Below, in pieces: positions 8,064 to 17,264 of a DNA stretch of 64,000 nt. Positions within the stretch are counted from its first letter, which is position 1. The number at the start of each line of letters is the position of its first letter. Position numbers and translations under genes: made by a program. The DNA is from Hyphomicrobiales bacterium (GTDB lineage Bacteria; Pseudomonadota; Alphaproteobacteria; Rhizobiales; Rhizobiaceae). The stretch lies in contig RXJA01000019.1 of assembly GCA_003963455.1 (NCBI GenBank), positions 1-64,000 on the forward strand, read 5' to 3'. The notes under the pieces were generated by a model, which was not told the DNA's origin, made no database searches, and was given only the letters and a program-made list of their open reading frames with translations.

Positions 8064-10480
8064 CAATGCTGGGCGTGATAGCGGACGAACTGGGGTTTGG
8101 GCGCGAGCGCCGGCGAGAGCGGCCGATTGCGACACATGTCCCCTATATGCGGCATCTGTCCGACACCGTCATTGGCCTTGAGAGCGGAGCGGTGCTGTCG
8201 GTCATCAAGCTCGACGGCCTGTTCTTTCAGACCGAGGACCAGGCCGAGCTCAACATGCGCGCCAGCGTGCAGAACACCTTGATCCGCGCGCTCGGATCGA
8301 GCCGCTATTCACTCTGGTCGACGGTGATCCGCAGACAAGTCAGGCCGGGGTTCGGCGGAGCGTTCTCCGATCCCTTCTGCGATCTGCTCAACACGCGCTA
8401 CATGGCGGCGCTTCGCGAGAAGCGCATGTTCGCGAACGAGCTGTACCTGACAATCGTACGGGCCGGCATGCGCGGACCATTGGGAACCGCCGAAGCGCTT
8501 TCAAGGCTGTTCGATCGATCTGCACGGCCGGAACTGCGTCAGCAGCGGACGCATGAACGCATCAGCGAGTTGGAAGAGGTCGTAGGCAATGTCACACGCG
8601 AGCTGCAGAAATACGGCGCGCTTGCGCTTGGCATCAGCTATCGCGACGGCGAGCCCTATTCCGAGCCGTGCGCATTTTTCAACGCGATCCTGACCTGCGG
8701 CTTGTCGCGACCGATGCGGCTGCCGCGCATGGGAATCCGCGGCTACGTCGGAACATCACGGCTGCACTTCTCCAGGCGGATCTTGCAGGCGCAAGGGCCG
8801 ACCGATGCCGACAATCGCTTCGGCGCGATGCTATCGATCAAGGAATACCCGCCCTTCTCGGGCCCGGGCATGCTCGACGGTCTGCTCCAGGTCAACCACG
8901 AGTTCATTCTCACCCAATCCTTCACCCTGGCCGACAAGCCGGTCGCGCAGGAAAGGATCTCACGCCTGCAGCGGCAGATCCGTGCCTCGGACGAGGCCGG
9001 CAGCACGGTCGAGACCGACATTGATTTTGCGCTGAACAGTCTCGTCAACCAGGAGGCCGTGTTCGGCTACCACCATTTCAGCCTGCTTTGCCTGTCGCGA
9101 GACCTGGCCGGGCTCGACAAGGCCGTCTCGGAACTCGGCGCCTGCCTCACCGACATGAATGTCAACTGGCTGCGCGAGGACCTCAACATGGAAGCGTCTT
9201 TCTGGGCGCAGCTTCCCGGCAACCATGCCTACATCGCGCGCTCCTGCATGCTGTCCAGCGCCAACTTCGCCGGCTTCTCCTCCATGCACAATTTCGCGAC
9301 GGGGCAGGCGGCAGGCGTGCATTGGGGGCTGCCGATCTCGATCCTGGAGACGACATCGCAAACGCCCTACTGGTTCAATTTCCATCAGCGCGACGTAGGC
9401 CATTTCCTGGTCACCGGCCCGACCGGGTCCGGCAAGACCGTCGCGCTCACCTTCCTGCTCGCGCAGGCGTTTCGCATCTCGCCTGAACCACGCGCCGTCT
9501 TCTTCGACAAGGACGAGGGCGCCTCAATCTTCATCCGCGCCGTCAACGGCAACTACGAGGTCCTGCAGCCAGGCCAAGCAACGGGCTTCAACCCGCTGCA
9601 ACTGGAAAACACGCCCACACACCGCGAATTCCTGGTCCGTCTTCTGAAGGCCATGCTCGCACCCGCCGACGGTCACGGCTTTGCCCAAGAGGAGGAAGAC
9701 ACGCTCGAGCGGGCGATTGGCCGCATCTGCCAGGAGCCCATCGAGCAGCGGACGCTGGCCAACCTGTCCGGCCTTCTTATGGGGCGCTCGCGCTCCGATG
9801 CCAACGACCTGCAGTCGCGCCTCAGGCCCTGGTTCGAAGGCGAGAAGGCCTGGCTCTTCAACGCGCCGCGCGACGCTCTCTCCTTTTCTGGCCGGCGCAT
9901 CTTCGGCTTCGACATGACGCACATCCTCGACAATGAAGACGTGCGCACGCCGGCGCTGATGTATCTCTTCCATCGGATCGACGAGCTGCTCACCGGTGAC
10001 CCCGTCCTCATCTTCATAGACGAGGGCTGGAAGCTTCTGCAGGACCCGACTTTCTCCAGCTACATCGTCGACAAGATGAAGACGATCCGCAAACTGAACG
10101 GGATCGTCGGCTTCGGCACCCAGTCGGCCGCAGATATCGCGCGGGCGCCACAGTCGCATACACTCATCGAGCAGTCGGCGACAAACCTGCATTTTCCGAA
10201 CCCGCGGGCGGATGAGGAAAGCTATATCCGCCGCTTCGGGCTGACAGCCAAGGAATTCGCCTTCATTCGCAACACGCCGCCGGAGCGGCGGACCTTCCTC
10301 GTCAAGCACGGCAACGATTCCGTCATTGCCCGGCTGGACCTCTCGGCGATGCCGGACATCGTCAAGGTCCTGTCCGGCCGCAAGGATACGATCGAAGCTT
10401 GCGCGGCGCTGCGCACCCGCCTTGGAGAGGATCCGGCGGCCTGGCTGCCCGAGCTCTGCGGCTGGGGGAGGGCGGCATGA
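8060..10480 (+). CDS. virB4: VirB4 conjugation ATPase
   Basis: 806 residues. The N-terminal CagE/VirB4 domain is followed by an ATPase core with Walker A GPTGSGKT near 453, Walker B LIFIDEGWK near 650 and the conserved GTQSAADIARA segment after it. VirB4 energises pilus assembly and substrate movement at the inner membrane. I chose the ATG at 8060 because it overlaps the virB3 stop; the same frame is open further upstream but that part lies inside virB3. The stop overlaps the next gene as ATGA. Length and motifs are normal for the family. Confidence 0.95.
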   Translation: MTMLGVIADELGFGRERRRERPIATHVPYMRHLSDTVIGLESGAVLSVIKLDGLFFQTEDQAELNMRASVQNTLIRALGSSRYSLWSTVIRRQVRPGFGGAFSDPFCDLLNTRYMAALREKRMFANELYLTIVRAGMRGPLGTAEALSRLFDRSARPELRQQRTHERISELEEVVGNVTRELQKYGALALGISYRDGEPYSEPCAFFNAILTCGLSRPMRLPRMGIRGYVGTSRLHFSRRILQAQGPTDADNRFGAMLSIKEYPPFSGPGMLDGLLQVNHEFILTQSFTLADKPVAQERISRLQRQIRASDEAGSTVETDIDFALNSLVNQEAVFGYHHFSLLCLSRDLAGLDKAVSELGACLTDMNVNWLREDLNMEASFWAQLPGNHAYIARSCMLSSANFAGFSSMHNFATGQAAGVHWGLPISILETTSQTPYWFNFHQRDVGHFLVTGPTGSGKTVALTFLLAQAFRISPEPRAVFFDKDEGASIFIRAVNGNYEVLQPGQATGFNPLQLENTPTHREFLVRLLKAMLAPADGHGFAQEEEDTLERAIGRICQEPIEQRTLANLSGLLMGRSRSDANDLQSRLRPWFEGEKAWLFNAPRDALSFSGRRIFGFDMTHILDNEDVRTPALMYLFHRIDELLTGDPVLIFIDEGWKLLQDPTFSSYIVDKMKTIRKLNGIVGFGTQSAADIARAPQSHTLIEQSATNLHFPNPRADEESYIRRFGLTAKEFAFIRNTPPERRTFLVKHGNDSVIARLDLSAMPDIVKVLSGRKDTIEACAALRTRLGEDPAAWLPELCGWGRAA

Positions 10481-11544
10481 TCCGGCGTCTCCCTCTTCTG
10501 GCCATCTTTTTTGCCACGCCGGCCGCAGCCGACATTCCGACCATCGACGGGACCGTGCTGGATGAGCGCCAGGATCGCAACGACAAGACCACGGAAATCG
10601 ACAAGGTCGATCGCGATCGCTACACGACCAATGAAAGCGTCACCTGCGCGGTCTATCGGCCCGGCCGCAAGGATGATCCGGTCGCCGCGGCCAATGCCAA
10701 CCCATCGATCGCCGGTCTTGTGCGACGTGTCGCGCGTGAGGAGGGGATCGACGAGAACCAATTCCTGGCGCTTGTCTATCAGGAGAGCCGCTTCAATCCC
10801 TGCGCCAAGTCCGGGGCCGGCGCGATCGGGCTTTCTCAGCTTATGCCAGGCACCGCCTCTGACCTCGGCGTCAATCCCTACAATATCGGGCAGAACCTGC
10901 GCGGCGGCGCCCGGTATTTCAAGCAGCAGCTTAGACGCTTCGACGGAAACGTCTCCCTGGCGCTCGCCGCCTACAATTCCGGCTCGGGCAACGTCGAGAG
11001 TTATGGCGGCATTCCGCCTTTCCGCGAGACGCAGGATTATGTCCGCACCATCACGCAGAAATGGCTGCCCGCCTTCGGCGGATCGGACAAATCCGGGATT
11101 CCGTTGAACTATGGCGGCACGGGTACGGCCTATGAAGGCATGCGCTCCAGCACCATCAACGCTTTTGCGTTGACGAGCGCCACGGGCGACGGATCGGGTG
11201 ATGTCGGATCCTGGTTCGAGCAATTCGGCGCGGTAGCGACCGGTACCGTGCAGGACAGCTGGGACCAGAATTCAGGCGCCCGCAATGCCAACATCGACAT
11301 GCTCAACCGCATGATCGGGCTCACTGCCGGCTTTGCCGATCTCGTCAACTCCAGGAATGCGGTGACTCTGAGCGACATTTCGGGGGCCAGCCGCTCGGGC
11401 CGCTACGAGGATGGCGGTGGTGGAAGCTCGCGGGACGTCGCTGGCTTCTGCGACGACCGCGCCGGTCTTGTCTGGGATGCCACGGCGAAGGCCTGTGTCC
11501 AAAAAATCGACCAGAACGCCGAACTGCTCCTCGACCCGCAATGA
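10477..11544 (+). CDS. Second lytic transglycosylase, VirB5-like N-terminus
   Basis: 355 residues. Signal peptide (LPLLAIFFATPAAA) then a transglycosylase domain with LVYQESRFNPCAKSGAGAIG, LMPGTASDLGVNPYNI and AAYNSGSGNVESYGGIPPF. The first 40 mature residues, starting DIPTIDGTVLDERQDRN, align by eye with the mature start of the next gene's product, VirB5 (DIPVIDKTNYAVAKDTAEK). This suggests that the enzyme carries a VirB5-like targeting or assembly module. The C-terminal 120 residues are of unknown type and include a cysteine pair (GFCDD and AKACVQK). It lies between virB4 and virB5 where other rhizobial virB operons may have no gene, so this operon encodes two transglycosylases. Confidence 0.85.
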   Translation: MIRRLPLLAIFFATPAAADIPTIDGTVLDERQDRNDKTTEIDKVDRDRYTTNESVTCAVYRPGRKDDPVAAANANPSIAGLVRRVAREEGIDENQFLALVYQESRFNPCAKSGAGAIGLSQLMPGTASDLGVNPYNIGQNLRGGARYFKQQLRRFDGNVSLALAAYNSGSGNVESYGGIPPFRETQDYVRTITQKWLPAFGGSDKSGIPLNYGGTGTAYEGMRSSTINAFALTSATGDGSGDVGSWFEQFGAVATGTVQDSWDQNSGARNANIDMLNRMIGLTAGFADLVNSRNAVTLSDISGASRSGRYEDGGGGSSRDVAGFCDDRAGLVWDATAKACVQKIDQNAELLLDPQ

Positions 11545-11557
11545 TCGGAGGCTCCCC

Positions 11558-12256
11558 ATGAAACGCTTTTTCGCTCTCCTCGCCACGACCGCCATTGGTG
11601 TCACGGCTGCACGTGCCGACATACCCGTCATCGACAAGACCAACTACGCCGTCGCCAAGGACACGGCCGAGAAAACCGCCAAGATCCTCGACACCAACAA
11701 GGATATTCTCACCACGGTGGATAAGACGCTGCAGGCAGTCACCGGCGACCGTGGCAGCGATGCCGGCCCGCTGAAGGATCTCGCAGTCGGCAACGGCTTC
11801 AGCGTTACCGCGGTGCCGTCCTTCGACAGCCTGATCAAGAGCGGCGTGCCGAACTTCGGCTCGATGGGGCCGGAGATCACCAAGGCGGCGACCCTCTTCA
11901 TCAACGGCCTGCAGCTGGTGAAGTCGCTCTCCGGCAAGGACGACAGTTCGCTCGCGAGCGACAAATCCTATGAGGAGCTGATGAAGACCGTGCTTGGGGT
12001 TTCGGCGCTGATCACCGGCTCGCAACAGGCCGTTGAGACCCGACGCACAGCCCTGGAAAGCGCGGGGCAGGGGATCGGAACGTCAAAGGACATCAAAGGC
12101 TCGATCGACCAGAACACGCAGCTTCAGGTGCAAACCGGCCTGACCCTCAACGAAATGATCGGCACCATGAATGGTGCCGTACAGTCGCTGCAGGCCGACA
12201 ATCAGCGCAAGCTCACCGACATTTCCAACACCAGAAAAGCACTCACCTACGAATGA
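11558..12256 (+). CDS. virB5: VirB5 minor pilus component
   Basis: 232 residues with signal peptide MKRFFALLATTAIGVTAARA and a helical mature protein rich in alanine, lysine and glutamine (KTLQAVTGDRG, ITGSQQAVETRRTALESAG, MNGAVQSLQADNQRKL). This is typical of the VirB5/TraC family, which sits at the pilus tip and contacts recipients. It is supported mostly by position between virB4 and virB6 and by helical composition, because the family diverges quickly. The start at 11558 follows GGAGG with a short spacer. Its stop overlaps the start of the virB7-like lipoprotein gene. Confidence 0.82.
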   Translation: MKRFFALLATTAIGVTAARADIPVIDKTNYAVAKDTAEKTAKILDTNKDILTTVDKTLQAVTGDRGSDAGPLKDLAVGNGFSVTAVPSFDSLIKSGVPNFGSMGPEITKAATLFINGLQLVKSLSGKDDSSLASDKSYEELMKTVLGVSALITGSQQAVETRRTALESAGQGIGTSKDIKGSIDQNTQLQVQTGLTLNEMIGTMNGAVQSLQADNQRKLTDISNTRKALTYE

Positions 12257-12477
12257 GGGCGCAGATGGTTTGCACTGTTATGGTCATCACCGCGGTTGCA
12301 TTTGTCTCAAACGGCTGCGGAACGCCAAAGGAAAAGACCGCGCCCTGCAAGCGGCCAGCCAATCTCACCGGCTACGCCGCGGATCCGCGCGTCGAGTGCG
12401 GGCCTATGCAACTGATCAATCCAGACGGGAGAGCGGCCCTGGCGGCGATCGACGACCTAGTGCGGCAATCGGAGTAG
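12253..12477 (+). CDS. virB7: VirB7-like lipoprotein
   Basis: 74 residues. The N-terminal hydrophobic stretch ends in a lipobox-like VSNGC, so the cysteine at about residue 22 would be lipidated. Two or three further cysteines (APCKRP and RVECGPM) follow. Small lipoproteins in this slot stabilise VirB9 in the outer-membrane core complex. The start overlaps the virB5 stop as ATGA, and virB6 begins 9 bp downstream. There is little sequence conservation in this family, so the assignment rests on lipobox, size and position. Confidence 0.75.
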   Translation: MRAQMVCTVMVITAVAFVSNGCGTPKEKTAPCKRPANLTGYAADPRVECGPMQLINPDGRAALAAIDDLVRQSE

Positions 12478-12486
12478 GGCAGGGCG

Positions 12487-13488
12487 GTGGAGGATTTCAT
12501 TGGAGAACTGCTGCAGCGTATCGATGCCTCGGGCCAGAACTTCTCCGAGCGTGCGTTCGAGGCGCTCAGCAAAGACATCGAGCCGCTGCTTCGGCTGCTC
12601 TTCGTTCTCGTAGTGCTCTTTTATGGAACGCAACTCTTCCTTGGCACTTCGCGGCTCAGCGTCGCCGAGATCATCAGTCGCCTTGTGCGCGTCATCGTCA
12701 TCTTCATTCTCGTTGGCACCTGGTCCAACTTCGATGCGCTTGTCTACGACTGGCTGACCAAGGTCCCGGAAGCCGCCGGCCGGGCCGTGCTCTCCGCATC
12801 GGGAACGGGCGTGACGGAACCGACCAACGGGCTCTCGCAGATATGGAAGACGGCGAATGTGGCGGCCTCGACCTTTTCCGAACAGGCTGGTTATTTCTCG
12901 GTCCTGCCGGCGCTGATCGGTATGGTCATCATGGTCTTTGCCGGGCTCTTCGTTGCGATCGCGCTCGGCATCCTGGTGCTGGCCAAGGTGATCCTTTGGG
13001 TGCTGCTCGGAACAGCGCCGATCTTCATCTCCTGCATGTTGTTCGGCTCGACGCGTAACTACGCCATCGGCTGGCTGAATCAGTCGCTGCTTTATGCGCT
13101 GATCCCGCTCTTCGTCTATGTGATTGCCGCTTTCCTGATCGCAGCCATGGCCCCGGAGCTCACCAAGATCAACCAGATCTCCGGCAACCGCGAACTGAAG
13201 CTCAGCGATTTCGCCGCCTTCATCATGCTGTGCCTCGCCGGCTCCTTTGTCCTCATCCAGATCCAAGCGCTGGCGCAAGGCATCGTCGGCGGCCTGGCGA
13301 CGCCGATCGGCCATCGATCCCGCTCCTTCACCGATCGCGGCATCATGTTCGGTCGCGTGGCCATCGGCACATCGTCGCGCCAGATGCAGGCCGCTGTCCA
13401 CCGTGTGCAGGCGCAACTCCATCCGCCGCGCAACATGGCCCGCGAGGCCATGCAGCGTGCCATCACAGCCAATGGAACGCCCGGATAG
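12487..13488 (+). CDS. virB6: VirB6 polytopic membrane protein
   Basis: 333 residues with five or more membrane segments, among them LLFVLVVLFYGTQLFLG, VIVIFILVGTWSNF, LIGMVIMVFAGLFVAIALG, ALIPLFVYVIAAFLIAAM and AAFIMLCLAGSFVLIQIQ. The pattern fits TrbL/VirB6, the inner-membrane channel component. The start is a GTG at 12487; no ATG is available near it, and AGGGCGG just upstream can act as ribosome site. The C-terminal 70 residues after the last segment are basic and cytoplasmic. Order B5-B7-B6 follows the usual virB arrangement apart from the B7/B6 exchange common in many plasmids. Confidence 0.9.
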   Translation: MEDFIGELLQRIDASGQNFSERAFEALSKDIEPLLRLLFVLVVLFYGTQLFLGTSRLSVAEIISRLVRVIVIFILVGTWSNFDALVYDWLTKVPEAAGRAVLSASGTGVTEPTNGLSQIWKTANVAASTFSEQAGYFSVLPALIGMVIMVFAGLFVAIALGILVLAKVILWVLLGTAPIFISCMLFGSTRNYAIGWLNQSLLYALIPLFVYVIAAFLIAAMAPELTKINQISGNRELKLSDFAAFIMLCLAGSFVLIQIQALAQGIVGGLATPIGHRSRSFTDRGIMFGRVAIGTSSRQMQAAVHRVQAQLHPPRNMAREAMQRAITANGTPG

Positions 13489-13527
13489 TCGCGTCGATGA
13501 TTGTCTGGCCCAAACTCGACGGAAAGC

Positions 13528-14220
13528 ATGGCAGAGAGCACCGACGACAGACTGCGATCGTACTTCCAGGACGGAGCAATCTGGGAGGCCGAGATCATCA
13601 AGCGGGCGAAGCGCTCGAGCCGCATTGCCTGGTTCTTTGCCCTGGTGTTTGCCGGCATTGCCGTGCTGAGCCTGATCGCCGTCGTGCTGATGCTGCCGCT
13701 CAAGAGCTTCGAGCCCTATCTCGTCGAAGTCGACAAGAACACCGGCTATATCGAGGTGAAGTCGGGCCTTACCCGGCCCGCCAGTCTTGCCGAGCAGGAA
13801 GCGGTGACACAGGCCAATGTGGTGCGCTACATCCGCAGCCGCGAGGGCTACGATCCCTACGCGATCGAGGAAAATTTTGGGATCGCCGCGCTTCTTTCGA
13901 CAGGCGACGCGGCGCGCGAACTCCAAGCGCTCTACAGCGCCGCCAACCCGCAGAATCCGGCAAAGGTCTACGGCAAGCTGAAGCGCGTTCTGGTCGATAT
14001 CAAGTCGGTCAGCTTCCCGAACAATTCGACGGCGATCGTGCGCTTTTCCACCACCGAGAAAAGCGAGACCGAAGCGATCGACCGGCATTGGATCTCGGTC
14101 GTGCGCTTCCGCTACACCGACACGCCGATCAAGAACGAGTGGCGCTTCGAAAATCCCCTCGGCTTCCAGGTCTACGACTATCGGCGCGACCAGGAGACCG
14201 TGACGCCGGGGAGCCAGTGA
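13528..14220 (+). CDS. virB8: VirB8 bitopic inner-membrane protein
   Basis: 230 residues with a cytoplasmic tail, one membrane segment (IAWFFALVFAGIAVLSLIAVVLML near 35-58) and a periplasmic NTF2-like domain containing YLVEVDKNTG, VRYIRSREGYDPY and WISVVRFRYTD. VirB8 links inner-membrane and core components. The ATG at 13528 has GGAAAG just upstream and is preferred over a TTG at 13501. Its last base is the first base of the virB9 start codon (TGATG). Confidence 0.92.
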   Translation: MAESTDDRLRSYFQDGAIWEAEIIKRAKRSSRIAWFFALVFAGIAVLSLIAVVLMLPLKSFEPYLVEVDKNTGYIEVKSGLTRPASLAEQEAVTQANVVRYIRSREGYDPYAIEENFGIAALLSTGDAARELQALYSAANPQNPAKVYGKLKRVLVDIKSVSFPNNSTAIVRFSTTEKSETEAIDRHWISVVRFRYTDTPIKNEWRFENPLGFQVYDYRRDQETVTPGSQ

Positions 14221-15032
14221 TGAGGCTTGCTGCACTTGCGGTCACGGCAGTCTGTCTCACCATTGTCGCCCCGCCCGCCATCGCGGCGCAGACGCCGCGC
14301 GGCGGCTCTCTCGACCAGCGCATCACCAGCGTGGTCTATCAGGAGAACAATGTCGTCCAGGTTTCAGCCACCTACGGCATCTCGACCATGATCATCTTCG
14401 ACGAGGATGAAAAGTTCCAGACGATCTCGCTTGGCGACACCGACAGCTGGCAGGTGGTTCCGGCCGAGAAGGGCAACATCCTTTTCGTCAAACCGATCGC
14501 CAAGAACGTGACGACGAACATGAATGTCGTCACCGACAAACGCATCTACTATCTGGAGCTGCGCGACAACGCGCCGGAAGCGGGCAGGGAGGTCTTCGGC
14601 ATCCGCTTCATCTACCCGGAAAAGAACCTCAACGCCGCCTTGCGCAAAGAGGCAGAGCAGCGCGCTGCCTGGCCGAATATTTCCGGCATCGACAAGGCCA
14701 ACGTCAACATCGACTATTCCTTCTCAGGCGACGCACGGCTGAAGCCGCTCATGGTCTTCGATGACGGCGCCAAGACCTTCTTCAAGTTCGACCGGCGCGT
14801 ACCGGCGATCTTTGCCGTCAATTCCGACTTCTCCGAAACGCTGGAGAACTTCCGCAAAGAGGGTGACTATCTTGTCGTCGACGGAACGGCCACGCAGTTC
14901 ACGTTGCGCGACGGCGACCAATGGATCTGCATCTTCAATCTGAGGAAGCCCGATTTCGGCGCGCCCGATCCCGGCGTCCTCGGCCCAGTCGAGGATCCTC
15001 ATGCGACGAAGCGCAGGAGGAGCGGCAATTGA
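14220..15032 (+). CDS. virB9: VirB9 core-complex protein
   Basis: 270 residues with signal peptide MRLAALAVTAVCLTIVAPPAIAA. The body has the VirB9/TrbG/CagX pattern: GDTDSWQVVPAEKGNILFVKP-like region near 70-95, TNMNVVTDKRIYYLELR and, in the C-terminal domain, NIDYSFSGDARLKPLMVFDDG followed by FFKFDRRVPAIFAV. It forms the outer-membrane core with VirB7 and VirB10. Start and stop both overlap neighbouring genes, so its expression is coupled to virB8 and virB10. Confidence 0.93.
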   Translation: MRLAALAVTAVCLTIVAPPAIAAQTPRGGSLDQRITSVVYQENNVVQVSATYGISTMIIFDEDEKFQTISLGDTDSWQVVPAEKGNILFVKPIAKNVTTNMNVVTDKRIYYLELRDNAPEAGREVFGIRFIYPEKNLNAALRKEAEQRAAWPNISGIDKANVNIDYSFSGDARLKPLMVFDDGAKTFFKFDRRVPAIFAVNSDFSETLENFRKEGDYLVVDGTATQFTLRDGDQWICIFNLRKPDFGAPDPGVLGPVEDPHATKRRRSGN

Positions 15033-16258
15033 TCCAGCGCAGCCCCGAGCTCGAGGCCCTGGCAAGCAGCGACGAGCCCGCGATCGCCGACAGATCCGTT
15101 CGGCGCAAGCAGCTGATCGGCGGCGCTGTGCTTGTCCTTGCCGGGATGGTCGCCGGTTACTTCGTTGTCGCCGGCGGCCGGCCGCAGCAGCGCGACATGC
15201 TTTCCGGTGATGAGGAGTTTTCGACCACGACGTTTCGGCCCCCGTCCTTTGTGCGCGACGGCGAGCCGCAGCCACGGCCGGCGGAACCGGAGGTCCTTCA
15301 AATCCCGCCGCCACCTCCGCCGCCGGCGAAGGAGGAAGCGCATTCCGACACGACGCAGTTCAACGTTCCGCCTCCACCGCCGCCGCCGACAGCGCCCGAA
15401 CCCGGGCTGGCCGCAGCGCCGCCCGAGGATGAATTCCCAAAACGCTACCGCTCGAACATGATCGTCTTCGACAACAAGGGCTCAAGCGGCGAGCATCTCG
15501 GATCGGCTGTCGGGGAAGGGCAGGGGGGCACCGTCGCGGGCGAGGACCGCAACAGCAAGTATCTCGCGGCGGCGATCAGTCTCGGCGAACGCACGGCAAA
15601 GGCCAGAAAAATCGACCGCATCGACGCGCTGGTGCCGGAAGGAACGCTTATTCCCGGCATCCTGGAAACCGCTATCGTCAGCGACCTGCCGGGCCAGATC
15701 CGCGCCATCGTCTCGCAGGATGTCTATTCCTTCGACGGCCGGCGCATCCTGATACCGACCGGGACGCGGCTGATCGGCGAGTACCAGTCCGATATCGTGC
15801 GCGGCCAGAAGCGGATCTTCGTGATCTGGACCCGCATGCTGCGCGACGACGGGGTCAGCGTCCGCCTCGATTCCATCGGCGCCGACAGTCTCGGGCGTGC
15901 TGGTCTGACTGGTCGGGTGGACAACAAGTTCCGGGAACGATTCGGCGCGGCGATCCTGCTCTCGATCGTCGGAGGAGGGGCCAGCTATCTCACGGGCTAT
16001 GGCAGCCAATCGGCGACAAATAACAGCGGCGATAGCCAGCGCGCGGAGGATATCGCCCGCACGACGCTGGCCCAGACATTTTCCGACATGGCCAATCAGG
16101 CGCTCGGCGACAGCCTCAAGATTCCGCCGACCATCAGCGTCGCCCAGGGCGAGCGTATCTTTGTTTTCGTGCGCCAGGACCTCGACTTCTCAGCCTTGTA
16201 CGACGATCCCGTGTCCGAGGCGCTCAAGGAGATCCGTCATGAACGTGGTCTCAACTGA
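15029..16258 (+). CDS. virB10: VirB10 core-complex protein
   Basis: 409 residues. A short cytoplasmic N-terminus, a membrane segment (LIGGAVLVLAGMVAGYFVVAG near 29-49), a proline-rich periplasmic stretch with two runs of seven consecutive prolines, and a C-terminal TrbI/VirB10 beta-barrel domain (LIPGILETAIVSDLPG, RILIPTGTRLIGEY, GAAILLSIVGGGASY, GERIFVFVRQDLDFS). The start is a TTG at 15029 overlapping the virB9 stop as TTGA. A strong AGGAGGAG at about 15015-15022 supports this start, and no ATG lies nearby in frame. VirB10 spans both membranes and transmits ATPase signals to the outer-membrane channel. Confidence 0.92.
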   Translation: MIQRSPELEALASSDEPAIADRSVRRKQLIGGAVLVLAGMVAGYFVVAGGRPQQRDMLSGDEEFSTTTFRPPSFVRDGEPQPRPAEPEVLQIPPPPPPPAKEEAHSDTTQFNVPPPPPPPTAPEPGLAAAPPEDEFPKRYRSNMIVFDNKGSSGEHLGSAVGEGQGGTVAGEDRNSKYLAAAISLGERTAKARKIDRIDALVPEGTLIPGILETAIVSDLPGQIRAIVSQDVYSFDGRRILIPTGTRLIGEYQSDIVRGQKRIFVIWTRMLRDDGVSVRLDSIGADSLGRAGLTGRVDNKFRERFGAAILLSIVGGGASYLTGYGSQSATNNSGDSQRAEDIARTTLAQTFSDMANQALGDSLKIPPTISVAQGERIFVFVRQDLDFSALYDDPVSEALKEIRHERGLN

Positions 16259-17264
16259 GTTCGGCCACAACGACCGCCACTATTTTCTCTACCGCGCGCT
16301 TGAGCCGCTAAAACCGTTCCTCGATGATCCCCGCGTTGTCGAGGTCTCGATCAATCGGCCGGGTCAGGTTTATGTCGAACGGCTGGGCGACGAGCACATG
16401 GAGTTCTTTTCGATCCCTGAGCTGACGTCGGCCGAGATCGTCAACATCGGCGAGCGCGTCGCCGCCTCGACAAACCAGTTCATCAGTCCCGCCAAGCCGA
16501 TCCTGAGCGCGGCCTTGCCGACCGGCGAGCGCATCCAGGTCGTATTGCCGCCGGCGGCACCCGACGGTGGCGCTGTATCGCTGCGCAAGCAGGTCGTCAG
16601 CGATTTCAGCCTGGCAGACTACCGCGACAACGGTGCCTTCGATCAGGTATCGGTGGCCGTTGGCGGCATGACCGAGACGGATCGTGCTTTGGTCGAGCAC
16701 CTCCAACAAGGCGATATCTTCGAGTTCACGCGGGCTGCGATCGCCAACCGCGTGTCGATCCTCATCAGCGGCGGCACGTCGAGCGGCAAGACGACGTTTC
16801 TTAATGCCTGCCTCAAATCGGTGGACGAACGCGAAAGGATCATCACGCTGGAGGATACGCGCGAGCTTTTTCCACCGCAGCGGAACGCCGTCCATCTGCT
16901 TGCTTCGAAGGGCGACCAGGGCACGGCGAGCGTGACGATCCAGAGCCTGCTCGAGGCTTCGCTTCGCATGCGTCCGGATCGGTTGTTCGTCGGCGAGGTG
17001 AGGGGGGCGGAAGCCTTCTCTTTCCTTCGAGCGATCAACACCGGACATCCCGGCTCGATGACGACCGTCCATGCCGATACGCCGCTTGGCGCCTACGAGC
17101 AGCTTGCGATGATGGTCATGCAGTCGGGGCTTTCCGCTGCCTACCCGAAGGCGGACCTGATCTCCTACATCCGAAGCGTCATTCCGATCGTGATCCAGCT
17201 TCGCCGCGACGGCGGCCGACGTGGGGTCTCGGAGATTTTCTTCGCACGTATGGATGGGTCATGA
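16239..17264 (+). CDS. virB11: VirB11 hexameric ATPase
   Basis: 341 residues of the PulE/VirB11 secretion ATPase family. The N-terminal domain (RALEPLKPFLDDPRVVEVSI) precedes the RecA-like core with Walker A GGTSSGKT near 178, an Asp box (IITLEDTREL) and Walker B/His box (LFVGEVRGAEA, NTGHPGSMTTVHAD). It switches the system between pilus assembly and DNA transfer with VirB4 and VirD4. The ATG at 16239 overlaps the virB10 3' end by 20 bp, and the stop overlaps virD4 as ATGA. Confidence 0.94.
   Translation: MNVVSTEFGHNDRHYFLYRALEPLKPFLDDPRVVEVSINRPGQVYVERLGDEHMEFFSIPELTSAEIVNIGERVAASTNQFISPAKPILSAALPTGERIQVVLPPAAPDGGAVSLRKQVVSDFSLADYRDNGAFDQVSVAVGGMTETDRALVEHLQQGDIFEFTRAAIANRVSILISGGTSSGKTTFLNACLKSVDERERIITLEDTRELFPPQRNAVHLLASKGDQGTASVTIQSLLEASLRMRPDRLFVGEVRGAEAFSFLRAINTGHPGSMTTVHADTPLGAYEQLAMMVMQSGLSAAYPKADLISYIRSVIPIVIQLRRDGGRRGVSEIFFARMDGS

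Noticed and set aside
12457-14235. 592-residue open frame on the minus strand
   Set aside because: It is antisense to virB6, virB8 and the end of virB7, with H/R/D-rich low-information sequence typical of shadow frames.
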